DNA of 64,000 nucleotides from Thermothelomyces thermophilus ATCC 42464 (lineage: Eukaryota > Ascomycota > Sordariomycetes > Sordariales > Chaetomiaceae): assembly GCF_000226095.1 (NCBI RefSeq), contig NC_016473.1, positions 2,542,001 through 2,606,000 of the forward strand, given 5' to 3'. The notes beneath the pieces were generated by a model. The model searched no databases and was not told where the DNA came from. It worked only from the letters and a program-made list of their open reading frames with translations. A program made the translations under genes and the position numbers. Below are positions 33,620 to 45,699 of this stretch, piece by piece (the stretch's first letter is position 1; the number at the start of each line of letters is the position of its first letter).

Positions 33620-35770
33620 GATATATCTAATATATATAACGAGTTAGTAAAAGAGCTAGAAGCTAGGGACGATACTATTGATATATCTTCCTAGGTATAG
33701 GATTAGGAGGAATAAGACGCTAAGTAGAGTCTGGATTAGCTGGTATATCTTCTAGAGCAAGTAGATAAAGGAGAAATAAATCGGCAACCTCCTATATAGA
33801 GAGGCAGAGGTAGGAGAAGGGCTTTATAGCTATAGGCTTTTATATAGTCAAGCAAAAGACTATACTATTATAAGAGAGTTAACTATAACTATTCCTTTTA
33901 AACTATTACTCTAGAATTCTAACAGTTCTATATAACTTACCTACCTAATTAATAGGAAGCTTGCCTGGATGACTGGAATACAAGAACGCTATATATAGTA
34001 TTTATAGCTATAGTATAGTAGAAAGACGTTATATGCCTAGGAGTATCTCTAAATAAGCTATATTAATATATCGACGAACTTATCTAATTACCTAATAACT
34101 AGAGGGACCTATATAACCACCTGTTAGGAGAATAGTTCAAAGAAGCTACTAGAGATAAGATATATAACTTAGAAAGTAGGGGAATGTAAAAAGTTATCTA
34201 TTATAAGCAGGCAAAAGTATATCTTATACTATTAAAGTAGGTATTCGTATATAAGTTTAACAAGGATAGATTCCTTAGGAAGTGTAAGTTATAGATATAT
34301 ATATATAACGATCTATAAGATACAAGCGGTCTAGAGAATATATATACTATTATACTAGTAGTATAAACGTTCTAAATAATAATAGCGCTTATAGTATATT
34401 TCGATCTCAAAGTTAAATAGTTCGATATAATGTAAGCGTTCCTTAATATAGAAAGGCTAGAAAACGACCCTATTATCTATGAACTTCTAGAAGGCTTTAA
34501 ATAGCTAGGAAAGTATATAGAACTCCTATAAGCTCTATATAGCTTAAGGGACTTACTACTTCTATAGTATAAGGAGTTTTATAAAACGCTTTCTAAGCTT
34601 AGCTTATAGCCTTTAGGGGAGGAGAAATATCTATTTCTAAGCTAAGATAAACACGTTATACTTATCTTCTATATCGATAACTTCCTTATCTTTTTCTACC
34701 GAAAGAACGCTATAGCGGCTAAGCGTATAATAGAAGGAATCAAAGCTCATTATAACGTCTATAAGCAGGGGGATATTAGCTAGTTTCTTAGGATTAGGGT
34801 AATTCGAGATAGATCTATATATAAAGTCTAGCTTATCTACGATTAGTATATTAAGAAGGTAGTAAAGCGGTTTAGGTTAGATATACCTAGCGCTTTCGAG
34901 CCTACTCCCTTAAGCTATAAAGAACTTAAGAAGTTCGAAAGGACAGCTATTAACGTATAGATCAAGGAATACTAGGAGCTTATAGGCTTAATCTTATATT
35001 ATATAATGATATTATAACCTAATATAGTGTATATTTATATAGTACTATCTTGATACCTAATAAACCTAAGTCTAGACTACTTATTAGAAGCAAGGCAAGT
35101 AATAAGATATCTATATAAGACTTCTTACCTATTAATTTAGTATAAGGGAGAGTAAGCGCTAGATAATCTAATACTTCTAATAGCTAGAGATATGTTATAT
35201 ATAGATAATCTAGATATATAGTACTTATTATAGGGGTATATTATCTTCTTATTTAGAGGATCTATTATATGGAAAGCGTTATGCTAGAATACTATTACAA
35301 CGTCTAGCACTAAAGTGGAACTTCTAATGCTCTCTCTCATAGTAGGAGAGACTATAGCGCTTAAGAGGCTATTCAAAGATATCGCTCTCGATCTTAGCAA
35401 GCCCTAGAAGATATACTACGACAATTAGCAAACTATTTAACTAATGGTTATAGAGAACAAACATATTAATACTTATCTATAGTATATAAATATCTATAAC
35501 TTATAGCTATACTAGGAAGTTACGAAAGGAGCATTTAAAGTAATATACCTACTAACTAGTTAAATACTAGTAGATAGGCTTATAAAATAACTTAGCCGAT
35601 AAGTGTTCAAGTAATAGAGAGCGCTCCTTAATCTCTAAAATGTTAGTTATATACTTATATAAGTAAAGGAGTAAAGAAAACTAGTTAAATTAAGAAAAAG
35701 CAAAATAAACTAAGGTACTTACTAGCACCTAAAACGCTATCCTAAGCTCCTAGAGATACTAGAACAAACG
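33620..35770 (+). pseudogene. Ty1/copia pol remnant (RT and RNase H)
   Basis: Plus-strand reading gives copia-type motifs: VFVYKFNKDRFLRKCK (about 34237-34284), AFLNIERLENDPI, ELLEGFK, then YIDN (34670-34681) for the YVDD active site. Further blocks are NAIAAKRIIEGIKAHYNV, QVIRYLYKTSYL, RNase H GSIIWKAL with TTSSTKVELLMLSL, and ETIALKRLF. The 5' part (LTR, gag, most of integrase) is missing; the segment begins at the 3' end of X copy 2. Confidence 0.85.
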
Positions 35771-35779
35771 TCTTACTTT

Positions 35780-36069
35780 ATCTAAGTATTACTATTATCA
35801 TTAACTGCCTTGCCCTTGCCCTTGTCCTAGCCATTAGCTAGCTACTCGGTAATAGCTAATATCTCCTTACTAGCACTAATACAAGCTATATACTCTTCCT
35901 TGATTTTATCGACCTAGTAAAAAATCTCGAAAATAGACCGTCCGATCTTTATAAAGTATATAAGCTTTAAACTATCTCCCTTAAGCTTATCGTCCTTATC
36001 TAGGGAAACCCTAATATACTTAAAGTCACTATAAAAGACTATATATAACTTCTTAAGATCCTATATATA
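35780..36069 (-). pseudogene. Unknown minus-strand ORF, 3' part, broken by G5
   Basis: On the minus strand from 36069 the reading is clean for about 95 codons with a few RIP stops: LKKLYIVFYSDFKYIRVSLD, then LKLIYFIKIGRSIFEIFY, IKEEYIACISASKEI and a KGKGK stretch. It joins the reading at 43629-43990 if G5 is removed. It lies just after a copia pol and on the opposite strand, recalling the antisense genes of G. No family recognised. Confidence 0.5.
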
Positions 36070-36497
36070 TATGACGAACCTAACTCAGACTTCTTCTAAA
36101 AGGGTTCAGACAAAGGTAGATTAAGCGGGACAAGCAAGCAGGTCGTCTAAGGGATTCGGTAAAGCTAAAGGGTTTATAACAACACTAGAGTTATCTCTCA
36201 TAGTAGTTAACGATGCTTAGTATAAGTACTGTAATTATAGGTTACTATCACTAGTAAACTCTTAGAGTCTACCGTAACAAGTGACTATCTATATATATAT
36301 ATAATCCTAGGATTACTAGCAGTCGTAGTAATCCTCCATACTAGCTTACCTAGCTTATATTATAAGCTAGTGATCCTCTGCTAGGATCATTCCTTGCCAA
36401 GTGTGATCCTGTCCTAATTAGTCTATCATTCCTTTGGCTTGATTAGCCTGTTTGTATTAGTAGCTTAGGCAGCATCTATATATATATTTCTATGACA
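36070..36497 (-). repeat. G5 3' LTR (type C, 428 bp)
   Basis: Plus reading begins TATGACGAACC and ends TCTATGACA. The U3 part (after about 36300) is specific, with a CTAGCTTACCTAGCTTA stretch also found in the partner LTR. Confidence 0.92.
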
Positions 36498-36610
36498 CGA
36501 TGCCTTCCCTCTGAGGCTTTCAACCTGAAAGCCCTCTTTAGGTTATTTCAAATAACGCTAATATTCTTTTCTATATATACCTTGTAATTTTTCCCTTTTT
36601 CTATACTATT

Positions 36611-37281
36611 AGTGGCTAATAAGATAGCAGATCGTTCACTAAACGCCAATCTTCGAAATTCTAATAGCGCGCTATACTTGCTTCTTTTATTAATTCTTTT
36701 GGTATAGACGTCATACTATGTTTGTAGTGTTTTAAGTAGAACTTAGCTTGTTGTATAGCGTTAGGCTCTTCTTGCTATAGTAAGTGTATACGTTAGGGTC
36801 GTTCTTACGATAGTTCTAACGTAGCGTCTGCCTGTTCATAACCTAGTTTATTACCTTAATGTTTGTAGCTAACCTTTTATAGTAACGAAGATCATGTCTA
36901 AATAAAAATATATAGAACAAGAAGAGGCTAATACTAAAGAGGCCCTTTTCGTTCTTTAGACTTAACTTTAGATAGCTATTAGTCGATTAGTTCGTCTTCG
37001 TTACTAGAAACGTTTTGAAAGAGCGGGGTTCCAAGCTGTTTCGTCGAGGTATATAGTCTCCAGAGGAAATTAAAGCAGAAGAGTAGAGGATATAGGATTC
37101 CGAGGTATATATTATTAATGACGTATAGTCCTAGGGTGCTAATATCCTATTTAACTAGTCTTCTTTAGGCTTAGATTTGTTAAAGGCCGACTTAGCCGTT
37201 TTATTTAAGCTAGTGCCTATAGTTAATCTAGGTTTTACTAGTAGAACTATTCTAGTTTCTTAGGACAGTTTAAGTTCTTAA
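36611..37281 (+). pseudogene. G5 antisense cassette gene (type C), with a frameshift
   Basis: Opposite to G5 gag-pol. Exon A ends at 36833; its Cys cluster reads LACCIALGSSCYSKCI followed by GRSYDSSNV. The intron 36834-36882 (49 nt) has an intact GT donor (GTTCAT), a CTAAC branch site and a TAG acceptor, again phase 1. Exon B is 36883-37281, ending TAA: a helix (YIEQEEANTKEALFVL, SRLVRLRY), then KERGSKLFRRGI and SPEEIKAEE. Its 399 nt are one too many for the frame; the shift falls near 37010. The start codon is not clear (about 36611-36640). Divergent in sequence from types A, B and D but the same architecture. Confidence 0.68.
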
Positions 37282-40200
37282 CTAGTTCCTATAAGTTGTC
37301 TTCTAGTCCGAAATTAAGCTATTTAACTAGGTACTATAGTTCTCCATTAATAATATATAAATCTAGAATTTCTTTAACGTCCTATTCTTCCTCTTTATCT
37401 TCTACTTTAATATATATAGTAACCTTGGCGTTCTTTGGTACTAGTTCGAGAAGCGAAATATAAAAAACATCTATCTATAGTCGTATAGATGACGGTAACG
37501 ATAGTCGGTAGTTAGATGTCGAAATTCGTTCTTTGATAACGAAGGGTCCGACCTTTTTAAAGTCTAGCTTCGTACTTAGTCGTTTAGTTCGTAAGTTTCG
37601 TATAATTAAGTAGACTTTGTTTCCCCTCTCTAGGTAAGGTCCCTTAAGCCTATGTTTGTTATAATAGTTCTTTATTCTAGTCTTAACAAACTCGAGTTCC
37701 TTTTTAAGCTTTTTATATAGTACGTATATTTGTTCTACTTTGACTGCTGCTCTTAGCACTATAACCTCTAGTCCTTGCCTAAGGTCTACTTTATATCTAT
37801 AGTTCGTAAAGAACGGTATAACTTTAGTCGTTTCTGTTAGCGTTATATTATAAGCGAGTTATACTATTAGTAATAGTATGACCTAGTCGTTTTGCTAGTA
37901 GTTGACATAAGAATAGAGATACTACTCGATAACTTAGTTTAGTCACTCCGTTTATCTGTCAGTCTATAGGTAATATGCCATTAACAGCTTACTATTAACG
38001 CCTAATCATTGTATTAACGCTTGCTAGAACTTCGACACGAACTTGGTATCTCTATTAGTGATCTATTCTTACAGCTAAGCATATACTAATATAACTTGCC
38101 AATAGATTACGTCTATTAATTATTCTACTATCTAGGACTCCTTATAGGGAAAGAAGTATGCCTATTTAGTTAGGCGATCTACTATAATGAGAATACTATT
38201 ATAGATTACTCTTATAGCTATATCCTTAGATTCTAGCAGCTTCGTAATGAAGTCTATTATGACTAAACTCTATAGTTTGTCAGCTATTAGGAGTGGCTAA
38301 AGTAGCCTATATAGCTTATATTATACCGTCTTACTTTAATTATGGATATCGTAGTTTTATACGACTTCCTTAACTCGTGCCGTTAACTATAGAAAGTCAT
38401 AGTGTTTCCTAACTTGTGCGATAGTCTTTGTGACTCCTTTGTATCCTCCGAGTTTTGACTTGTAGAGTTCTTAAATCATCCGTAGCTATTGATCCCTATC
38501 GTAGATATATGCTTTGCCTCGGTACTAGAGTTTCCTATCTCTTTCTTCTACTCTGTTAGGTACTAGTAGTCTAGGTACTACTTGATACTATGCCTCGTTA
38601 ATCCTTTCTTCTTAAAAGATTATATAACACTCTAGGAACGAGTCGAGTAGATCATCTTCTATAGGTATCTACGTTTCGTAATATAACGTTCTGTCTATTT
38701 ATTCCTTGAATAACGGTAGTATTGTTTCTATTTGTCCTTCTATATAATCTGTTTGTCGGCTTAAGATGTCCGCTTATACGTTCTCTTTGCCCTTCTTATA
38801 GCGGATCTCGAAGTTAAATTCTACGAGGAATTCTACCTATTATATTTGTTATCTATTAAGTTCTTTCGTTATTATAAAGTATTATAGGTTCTTATAATCT
38901 ATATATATTTATACTAGTTTAATTATACCGCTAAAGTATAGTTACTATTCCTTAAAAGCTTTGATAATCGTAAATAGTTCCTTGTCGTAGATTAGATAAT
39001 TAAGATATAGTCTATCGAGCTTCTTTAAAAAATAACCCTATAGGATATAGCTTTTCTTGTCTATCTTATTATTCCAATTATCCTCTAATAACATAGTCTA
39101 AAGCGTTCGTTTCTATCTTAAATAGCTTCTTAGGATCTAGTAGTACTAGTACTAGATCTTTGGTAATGGTATTATAGATCTATATAAATGCTTGCTCGTA
39201 CTATTCTTTCTATTAGAATTTAGTGTTCTTCCTAGTGAGTTTGTATAAAGGTCGTATAATCGCTCTAAAGTTCCTAATGAACATCTAATAGAAGTTTATA
39301 AATCTGATGAAGCTTTGTACTTCCGTAACTAACGTCGGTTATAGCCAATTCTTAATAGCTTTAACCTTTAAAGGTTCTATCTAGATTTGTCCTAGGGATA
39401 TCTCGTATCTTAAAAACACTATTTTCCTAACGTAGAATTTACTCTTTTCCTTGTTAACTAATAGTTTATATATATATAGCGTGTCTAGTACTACTTTTAT
39501 ATACTTCTAGTATTTATCTATTATCTTAGAGAAGATAAGTATATCATTAAGATAATATACCGTAAATTTGTCGAGAAAGGGTCGGATAGCTTGATTAATC
39601 AGGGCTTAGAACGTTGCTGGCGTATTTATAAGTCCGAATAGCATGACAAGGTACTTATAGTAGCTATAGGGTGTCCTAAAGGCCATTTTCCACTCGTCGC
39701 CTTCTTTGATCTATATATAGTTATAGGCTAATAGCAAGTCAAGATACGTAAAATATTAGGCTCCTACTAACTAATCTTAGAGCTATAAGATTAGCGGTAA
39801 TAGGTATCGGTTTTTCATAGTCTATTTATTAAGTTACTAATAGTCAATATATACCTATAGCTTTCTGTCTTTCTTAGGTATAAATGGGATTAGGTAGCCT
39901 ACTAGCGATGTCAATAGGTAGATATGTCTTCTTTAAAGGTTCTCCCCCAAATATTACTTAAGTTCTTTATTCTAAGTCTAGCTTATATAATAGATCTTAA
40001 AGAACTTTAGTTATACTCCTTCCTTAAGCTTGATCTCGTAATCCTATAGGCCGTGTTCTAGTAGTCCTTCCAGATACTTCGGTTTAAATGCTAGGTGTCC
40101 TTTGTATTCTTTTAGTACTTCCTTAGTCTTGTCTCGTCTCTCGGTTTTCTAATAATATATAAACTTGGTTCCGTCTATAGCGATACTAGCGATTTCTCCT

Positions 40201-41900
40201 ATCTTAACCTACTACTCTAGTTACAGTACTCCGCATTCGTCAACAGAGAGAATAGCTATTAGTAGTTTAGCTCGTTCCTCCTATCGCAATATTAATATCG
40301 TCATACCGCCTCTTCTAGAGTCTATAGTAGTCTGTCTACTACTATCTGTCTCTTGTAGTGGATCTATAGGATATGCCTTCCCCTAAGCATTATCTACTTA
40401 CAATCCTTATATACTCCCTATCTTACTAGTTAAATATAACTCTATTTAGGGTTATAAGTAGCTACTATTCTTCTAGCTAATGTCTAGGTTATAATCTTTA
40501 TATTATAGTAACCCTAATATTATATCTTTATCATTACCTATATCTATAATACTAAATATAACTATTATAGTCTTTCTTATTATAGTAATATTAATCGGTT
40601 TAGTTTCCCTATATACCTATTATATTAGAAATGGTTCTTTAACTATACTATACTTCTACTTCATTCTCTAGAGTATCCGTAGCTAATTTACAAGCGTTAG
40701 CAAAATTAGGTTTATCTCTGCTCTACTATCTACTAGTACAAGCATTTCGTGCTATTTCTATTATACTATTATCTATAGTCGCTTATCTTGCCGCCGTCGT
40801 CTAAAGATTACGGCGATTTCCTATATTTCTGCTAGGAGGTCTCGATATAGTGGTCTCTTACGCCAGTTCCTCCTATACTGTGCTACTACTCGCCATTACG
40901 TAGGCGTTAATGGTTTCCAGGCCCCTCGAAAGGCCCTGACCTATTTCCTAGATCAATGCTAACCTCTTCGGTTATTTAGCTAATAGTAGCTTTATCGATT
41001 ATACTTATTTCTATAAGCTATTAAGTGCTTACGGCTTTTTACTATTAAGTCTGTTTTACTTTTTATTGTATATGCTATAGCTTTATCTGGAGCTCCTAAA
41101 TTCGCGATTTCTTTTCATCTACATAATAGAGGCAATCGTTACTCTAGTATAAGTCCTATATATCTTGTTCTATTCTATAGTGCCTAGGCTAGGCTCGTTT
41201 TAGAACTATTATAATGCCTTCTAGATTATAGGCTTCGATCTTCTAGAGTAATTTGGCTGCTCTATTTCCTATATCGTAGACCTATTCTATAGGATGTAAG
41301 CTTCTATCCTTATTTCCTTATTAGGTTAGTTAATGATTGTTTTCGAATTTGTTATAGAAGTAATATTAGTATCTATATGCTATATACTAGAACTAGGGCA
41401 CTTATATATATGCCTTATATTAAGGATATAGTTATATAGCATTGCCTAGGAGGTATTAGAATTCTTTCCTAAATCCTTCCCATTATATATAGACTATAGG
41501 TACTCTAATGCTATAATAAGAGTGTTTCTTCTAGTAGCTCTCCTATATATACTCGTCTTTTCCGCAATTTATATATATAAACTAGTATTCTAGGTTCTAT
41601 ATATTATTACTAAGTTACTAGTCATTAAGGTACTCGGCATAGCTATTAGGCCTATTATATATCATAGGCTATCCTCCTTTAATAGTTTCTATAATATATC
41701 GGAGTTCCCTTATCTTATCCCTTATCTTATCACTTTACTAGACAAGTCAAATCAAGTGTCTATCCCATTCGTATAGTTCCATATTAAGCTAGAAAACTTT
41801 ATTACAATACTATTTAATTCGTTTCTAGAGGAATAGAACATTAGGTCTAGGTCTTTTGATTCCTTAGGTATCGGTTATCTACGATCTATCCTGCCTCTAT
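37230..41900 (-). pseudogene. G5 pol remnant
   Basis: Minus-strand protease, RT (YLND at 39543-39554 in place of YLDD), RNase H, integrase and chromodomain. The integrase C-terminal region is open at 37475-37759 (LERGNKVYLIIRNLRTKR). Heavily stopped. Confidence 0.83.
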
Positions 41901-43129
41901 ATAACTATAAAACCCTACTACCTTATAGCTAGGAGAATCGAAATTAGCGGTACGTATTCTCCTACTATATCCTATTCGGCAAGACCTATCTCTAGGTCTA
42001 TAGTGACTAATTTAGAGTATAGTGCTTATTTATCTTCATCATTACTATCGTGTCTAAGACTGTCTATATCACTGCCCCTATCTTTATGGCTTGTAGCTAT
42101 TACTTTAATAACGTCCTTAGTAGTTTTATCGATAGCCGTAATTTCCTTTCTAGGGACTATTTTCTACTCTTTCTTTAGGCTTTAACATTCTTACTTATAA
42201 TGCTCTTTCTTTCTATAGTTATAATAGGTAACATTAGACTTGTCTTTAGTCGTCTTCTTCTAGTCTTGCTTCTATATTATATCTATATCTATAGCTTTAG
42301 GGTACATCCTATATAAGGTACTAACGTATATTTGCTTTTTTTTGTCGTTAGCCTTAACTATAGTTCTATTTATTTGACCTTATTTCTACTACTCTCGTAT
42401 ATAGAGTCGATTATCGATTCTAATGGCCTATATAATATATTTATCTAGAGTCTTAGGCCGATTATACTTATATAGCTTATCTTTAACCTTTTCCTTTAAG
42501 CTATTATGGAATAGTTATATTAATACTTTATTATTAAGCCAAGACTTAAGCATATCCTATTTAAACTATATAGTATAGGAGGCTACTAACTTAGTCTGTC
42601 AGAGATTAGCGAGTCTTTCTTATATATAAATCTTCTTATCTTCATTATTAAAAACCTTCTAAAGCTTTTCTTCGAAACGGTTATAAGATTAAAAGACTAC
42701 TTATATAAATACGTCTTAGTCGTCTTTGTCTTCCTTAGTAAGATAGTCATTTTATATAGGCTTAAACTATCTAAGTGCCTTGCCCTCTAGTCTCATAGCT
42801 ATATAAAGGACTTTAGCTTTATTATCTAGAAACTTATCATTATAGAGCTAGAAGTAGGATTAGAGGTTTGTTAAGAATCCTACAAGATCCTCCTTGGTTC
42901 CTCTATATTTACTAGGTAGTTCGATCTTAATATAGCTCGCTTTAGTACCCTTAAGTACCTTGATTTTGGTATAGTCCTTGTTAACCAATTTCTATAAGTG
43001 CTTTTCGCTATTCTTAAGTTCTTTAATTCGAGCTTAAGTAGCCTTGTCTCTCTAATCTAACTCCTAGATTCGCTAATAGAGTTAACTAAGCTAGGTAAGT
43101 AGCTATTTAGCTATAACATTAGTAGCTAT
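41900..43129 (-). pseudogene. G5 gag remnant
   Basis: Start codon is ATA at 43129-43127. The zinc knuckle near 42185-42230 reads YYNYRKKEHYK then stop, E, C, so it is non-functional. Helical N-terminus as in the other copies. Confidence 0.75.
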
Positions 43130-43195
43130 GTCGATGTTAAGGTCAAAGTCACCTCCGTTCTAAACTATAATAAAACAAAGGGAGTAATAGCAATA

Positions 43196-43623
43196 TATAA
43201 TAAACCTAACTCAGACTTCTTCTAAAAGGGTTCAGACGAAGGTAGATTAAGTAAGACAAGTAGGCAGGTCATCTAAGGGATTTGGTAAAGCTAAAGGGTT
43301 TATAACAATACTAGAGTTATCTCTTATAGTAGTTAACGATACTTAGTATAAGTACTATAATTATAGGTTACTATTACTAGTAAACTCTTAGAGTCTATTG
43401 TAACGAGTGACTATCTATATGTATATATAATCCTAGGATTACTAGTAGTTGTGGTGATCCTCTATACTAGCTTACCTAGCTTATGTCGTAAGCTAGTGAT
43501 CCTTTGCTAGGATCATTTCTTGCTAAGTGTGATCTTGTCCTGATTGGTCTATCATTCCTTCGGCTTGATTGGCCCGTTTGTGTCAGTGGCTTAGGCGGCA
43601 TCTGTATATATATTTCCGTGACA
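43196..43623 (-). repeat. G5 5' LTR (type C, 428 bp)
   Basis: Plus reading begins TATAATAAACC and ends TTCCGTGACA, followed by ATATA. Same length as 36070-36497. Confidence 0.92.
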
Positions 43624-43628
43624 ATATA

Positions 43629-43990
43629 TAAGTTAGTATATATAATACACTTGTATATAGGGGGTAAGGTCTAGACACTTATAGAGGCTTTAATACCTTC
43701 TAGTAGTGCCTTAGTTAAAGCTAAAGTCACTTTAATATAAGAGGAAGAACTAATAGTTAAGTTAATAAGAGTATAATAGGAACGATTAGTTACTAATAAA
43801 CAAGGGATATATATCTTAAAACACTTATAACTGCTATAGTAGTAATAATAGTAATAGGAGCTAGGGCTAGAATAATTATAACATTTGCTAAGAGAACGAC
43901 TAGCTAATGCTAAGTGTATATATATATTATAGGAGACCTTATAAAGCTTAAGAGCATTAACTATACTATAATTTGTTAGCTTATAAGACC
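43629..43990 (-). pseudogene. Unknown minus-strand ORF, 5' part, broken by G5
   Basis: Minus-strand reading from about 43990 to 43629, continuing at 36069. The first part is rich in Cys, Tyr and Ser (SKCYNYSSPSS, YKCFKIYIPC), as expected if RIP turned Cys codons into Tyr. It then reads SYIKVTLALTKALLEGIKAS. The ATATA duplication fixes the joint. Possibly another Cys-cluster antisense gene; not identified. Confidence 0.48.
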
Positions 43991-44600
43991 TAGAAATAAT
44001 TAGTATAGCGCTTAGAAACTACGATCAACGTTGACTTTTTGACTAGGAAACTATAAAGTAAAACTATATAATAAAGAAATAGCAAAAAAATCGTTAGAAT
44101 TACTTAAAATCGATAGATTTAATGGAAAATCGTAAAATAAACGATAAAATTAAAGAAAATTAAACGAATAAAGCAAAACAAGAGTACTTATAGTAACTTG
44201 CCATTAATATATTTATACTTCTAAGGTATAATAGGCATAGGTACTAGCCTACTAGCTATAATAGCCCTAGCTAAGCTAGAAGTAATAGTAGACTTATTAA
44301 GCTTAACTAAGGCTATAATAAATATAATAGATATAGCTAATAAGCTATTCTCTAATTTAAATATAAAAGGCGCTATTTTATTATTATTACTACTATTATT
44401 ATTATTATAGTTATTATTACTATCATTATTAATATTATTATTATTAAGGTAATAATGGTATTTAAATTACTATTTTAAAAAAATTACTTAAATACCCTTA
44501 ATTCTTTTAAAATTACTAAATTAAGAAGGTAAGTACCTAGAATAATTAGTCAAGGAAGGTATAATATAAGATATAATACTAGAAATAATATTACAATAAG
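43991..44600. other. AT-rich degraded sequence with an ATT/TTA microsatellite
   Basis: No gene seen. Very AT-rich; 44368-44455 is an imperfect (TTA)n/(ATT)n run. It forms the right rim of the RIP island; base composition rises sharply between about 44,600 and 44,830. Confidence 0.6.
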
Positions 44601-44870
44601 TAGTTAAAGTAACTACTACGCTTAACTAGGAGGTATATCAGAAGCGACAGAGCTTCTAGGATACTAGCTACAAGCGTTACAAGCCACTTTACAGCCTCAT
44701 AGACGTATAGATCATCTTTCCTTTGTCTATTTATATCGCTCTTTCTCTCCTTTGTAGATAGTTTAACAAGGCACTCTTTCTGTTCCTTCCTTGCCACTAC
44801 TCTCAACGCCTCCTGAATGCTTATTCGAGCTCGTAACTGCGTTCGGCAATCTTGAATGGGGAGAGCTTGC
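44591..44870 (-). pseudogene. Possible 3' exon or gene fragment at the island border
   Basis: A minus-strand reading open from about 44867 to a stop at 44591: QEALRVVARKEQKE, then KERKSDINRQRKDDLYVYEA and a hydrophobic end (LVTLVASILEALSLLIYLLV). A GCTAAC plus TCTAAGCAG lies just upstream and could be a branch site and acceptor. No clear upstream exon or donor was found. The C-terminal part runs into the AT-rich rim, so this may be a host gene tail eroded at the island edge. Confidence 0.25.
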
Positions 44871-45236
44871 GGCTCTGCTTAGAACAGGTTAGCGATAGCT
44901 GGTCTGGAAGAAGGGTGCCAAGAGCTCAGTGACCATACTGTACGCCGAGATATTGGCAAGCAAGTAGGGTAACTATGAGCTTTTGAATCCAACCTCCGTA
45001 TGTATTGCCTTTGCTTTGCGCTGCGGGTTCATAATTTTCATCAAGTGGGTAGCTCCCGTAAGAACGAATGATTTTTTTTCTTTCCACGGCCAGCGTGCTA
45101 TCTATTCAACAGAAACGAGTGACATGAGGGTTACGGCCAGCGCTTCCTCTCTAACAAAACCCCATCCCACCACGTCCAAGGTACTGGGCCTCCGAATAAC
45201 GACCGGCCTTGTAATCAACCACCCCAGGACCACTAC

Positions 45237-45497
45237 CTAACGGCCCGAACGGCCCCTGGAGCTACTCCCGGTGCCAACCCCACTGCCAGACGATGACCCC
45301 TGGCCACCAGTGTAGTCGATGAATTGATCCGCATATTCCTCACAGTTTCGGCAGACAGACAGAGAGTTGGAACTTGGGACATGGACGGTGTTGTTTTTGG
45401 TGATGGCGCATCTCCCGCTAGCGCAGTTCCCCTTGATTCGGGTAGTTCTTCCTGACGGATGCCCACAGCGGTAGACGGTACAGTAGAAGCGGCACAT
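45237..45497 (-). CDS. Small cysteine-rich protein of unknown function (86 aa)
   Basis: Single-exon minus-strand ORF from an ATG at 45497 (A at -3) to TAG. An in-frame extension upstream to 45677 lacks a good ATG context and looks like leader. The first half holds the cysteines: MCRFYCTVYRCGHP, then GNCASGRCAI and VCRNCEEY, spaced like a small zinc-binding module. The last 20 or so residues are a Gly/Ser tail. No signal peptide, so an intracellular place is likely. A TATATAA (45697-45691) stands about 200 bases upstream of the ATG. I recall similar Cys-rich short proteins as unnamed predictions in other Sordariomycetes, but no function is known to me. It is the first gene outside the transposon island. 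Confidence 0.7.
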   Translation of the reverse strand: MCRFYCTVYRCGHPSGRTTRIKGNCASGRCAITKNNTVHVPSSNSLSVCRNCEEYADQFIDYTGGQGSSSGSGVGTGSSSRGRSGR

Positions 45498-45690
45498 GAT
45501 GATCGGCTTGGTTTGAGGAAGGGGAGACGAGAAGCTCTTGTAGTGATGTTGTGGAGTTGGCAGCTTTCCAAAGAAGCAAGATGATTTGTGTTTGAGTGTT
45601 TGATTGTCTGATTGCCCAAGTAGAAGATATTGAGATGATGATGATAAGAATGGAGCAATAAGAGGTGGTAAACCCAAAGAGCCTTGTGGA

Positions 45691-45697
45691 TTATATA
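45691..45697 (-). promoter_or_regulatory. Putative TATA box of the small Cys-rich gene
   Basis: TATATAA on the minus strand, about 195 bases upstream of the ATG, in otherwise GC-rich sequence. Position is plausible only with a leader of about 160 bases. Confidence 0.35.
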
Positions 45698-45699
45698 CA

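Larger units (their letters stand above)
36070..43623 (-). mobile_element. G5: complete Ty3/gypsy chromodomain retrotransposon (type C)
   Basis: Uninterrupted 7,554-bp minus-strand copy with 428-bp LTRs (36070-36497 and 43196-43623) and ATATA duplications (36065-36069, 43624-43628). Gag starts at an ATA (43129-43127) aligned to the G3 ATG. It is more heavily RIP-altered than G3: the reverse transcriptase site is YLND (39543-39554). Confidence 0.92.

Noticed and set aside
1-44600. Repeated direct units that might suggest a CRISPR array or satellite
   Set aside because: The repeats are LTRs and retroelement bodies with target duplications; there are no short regular repeat-spacer units.
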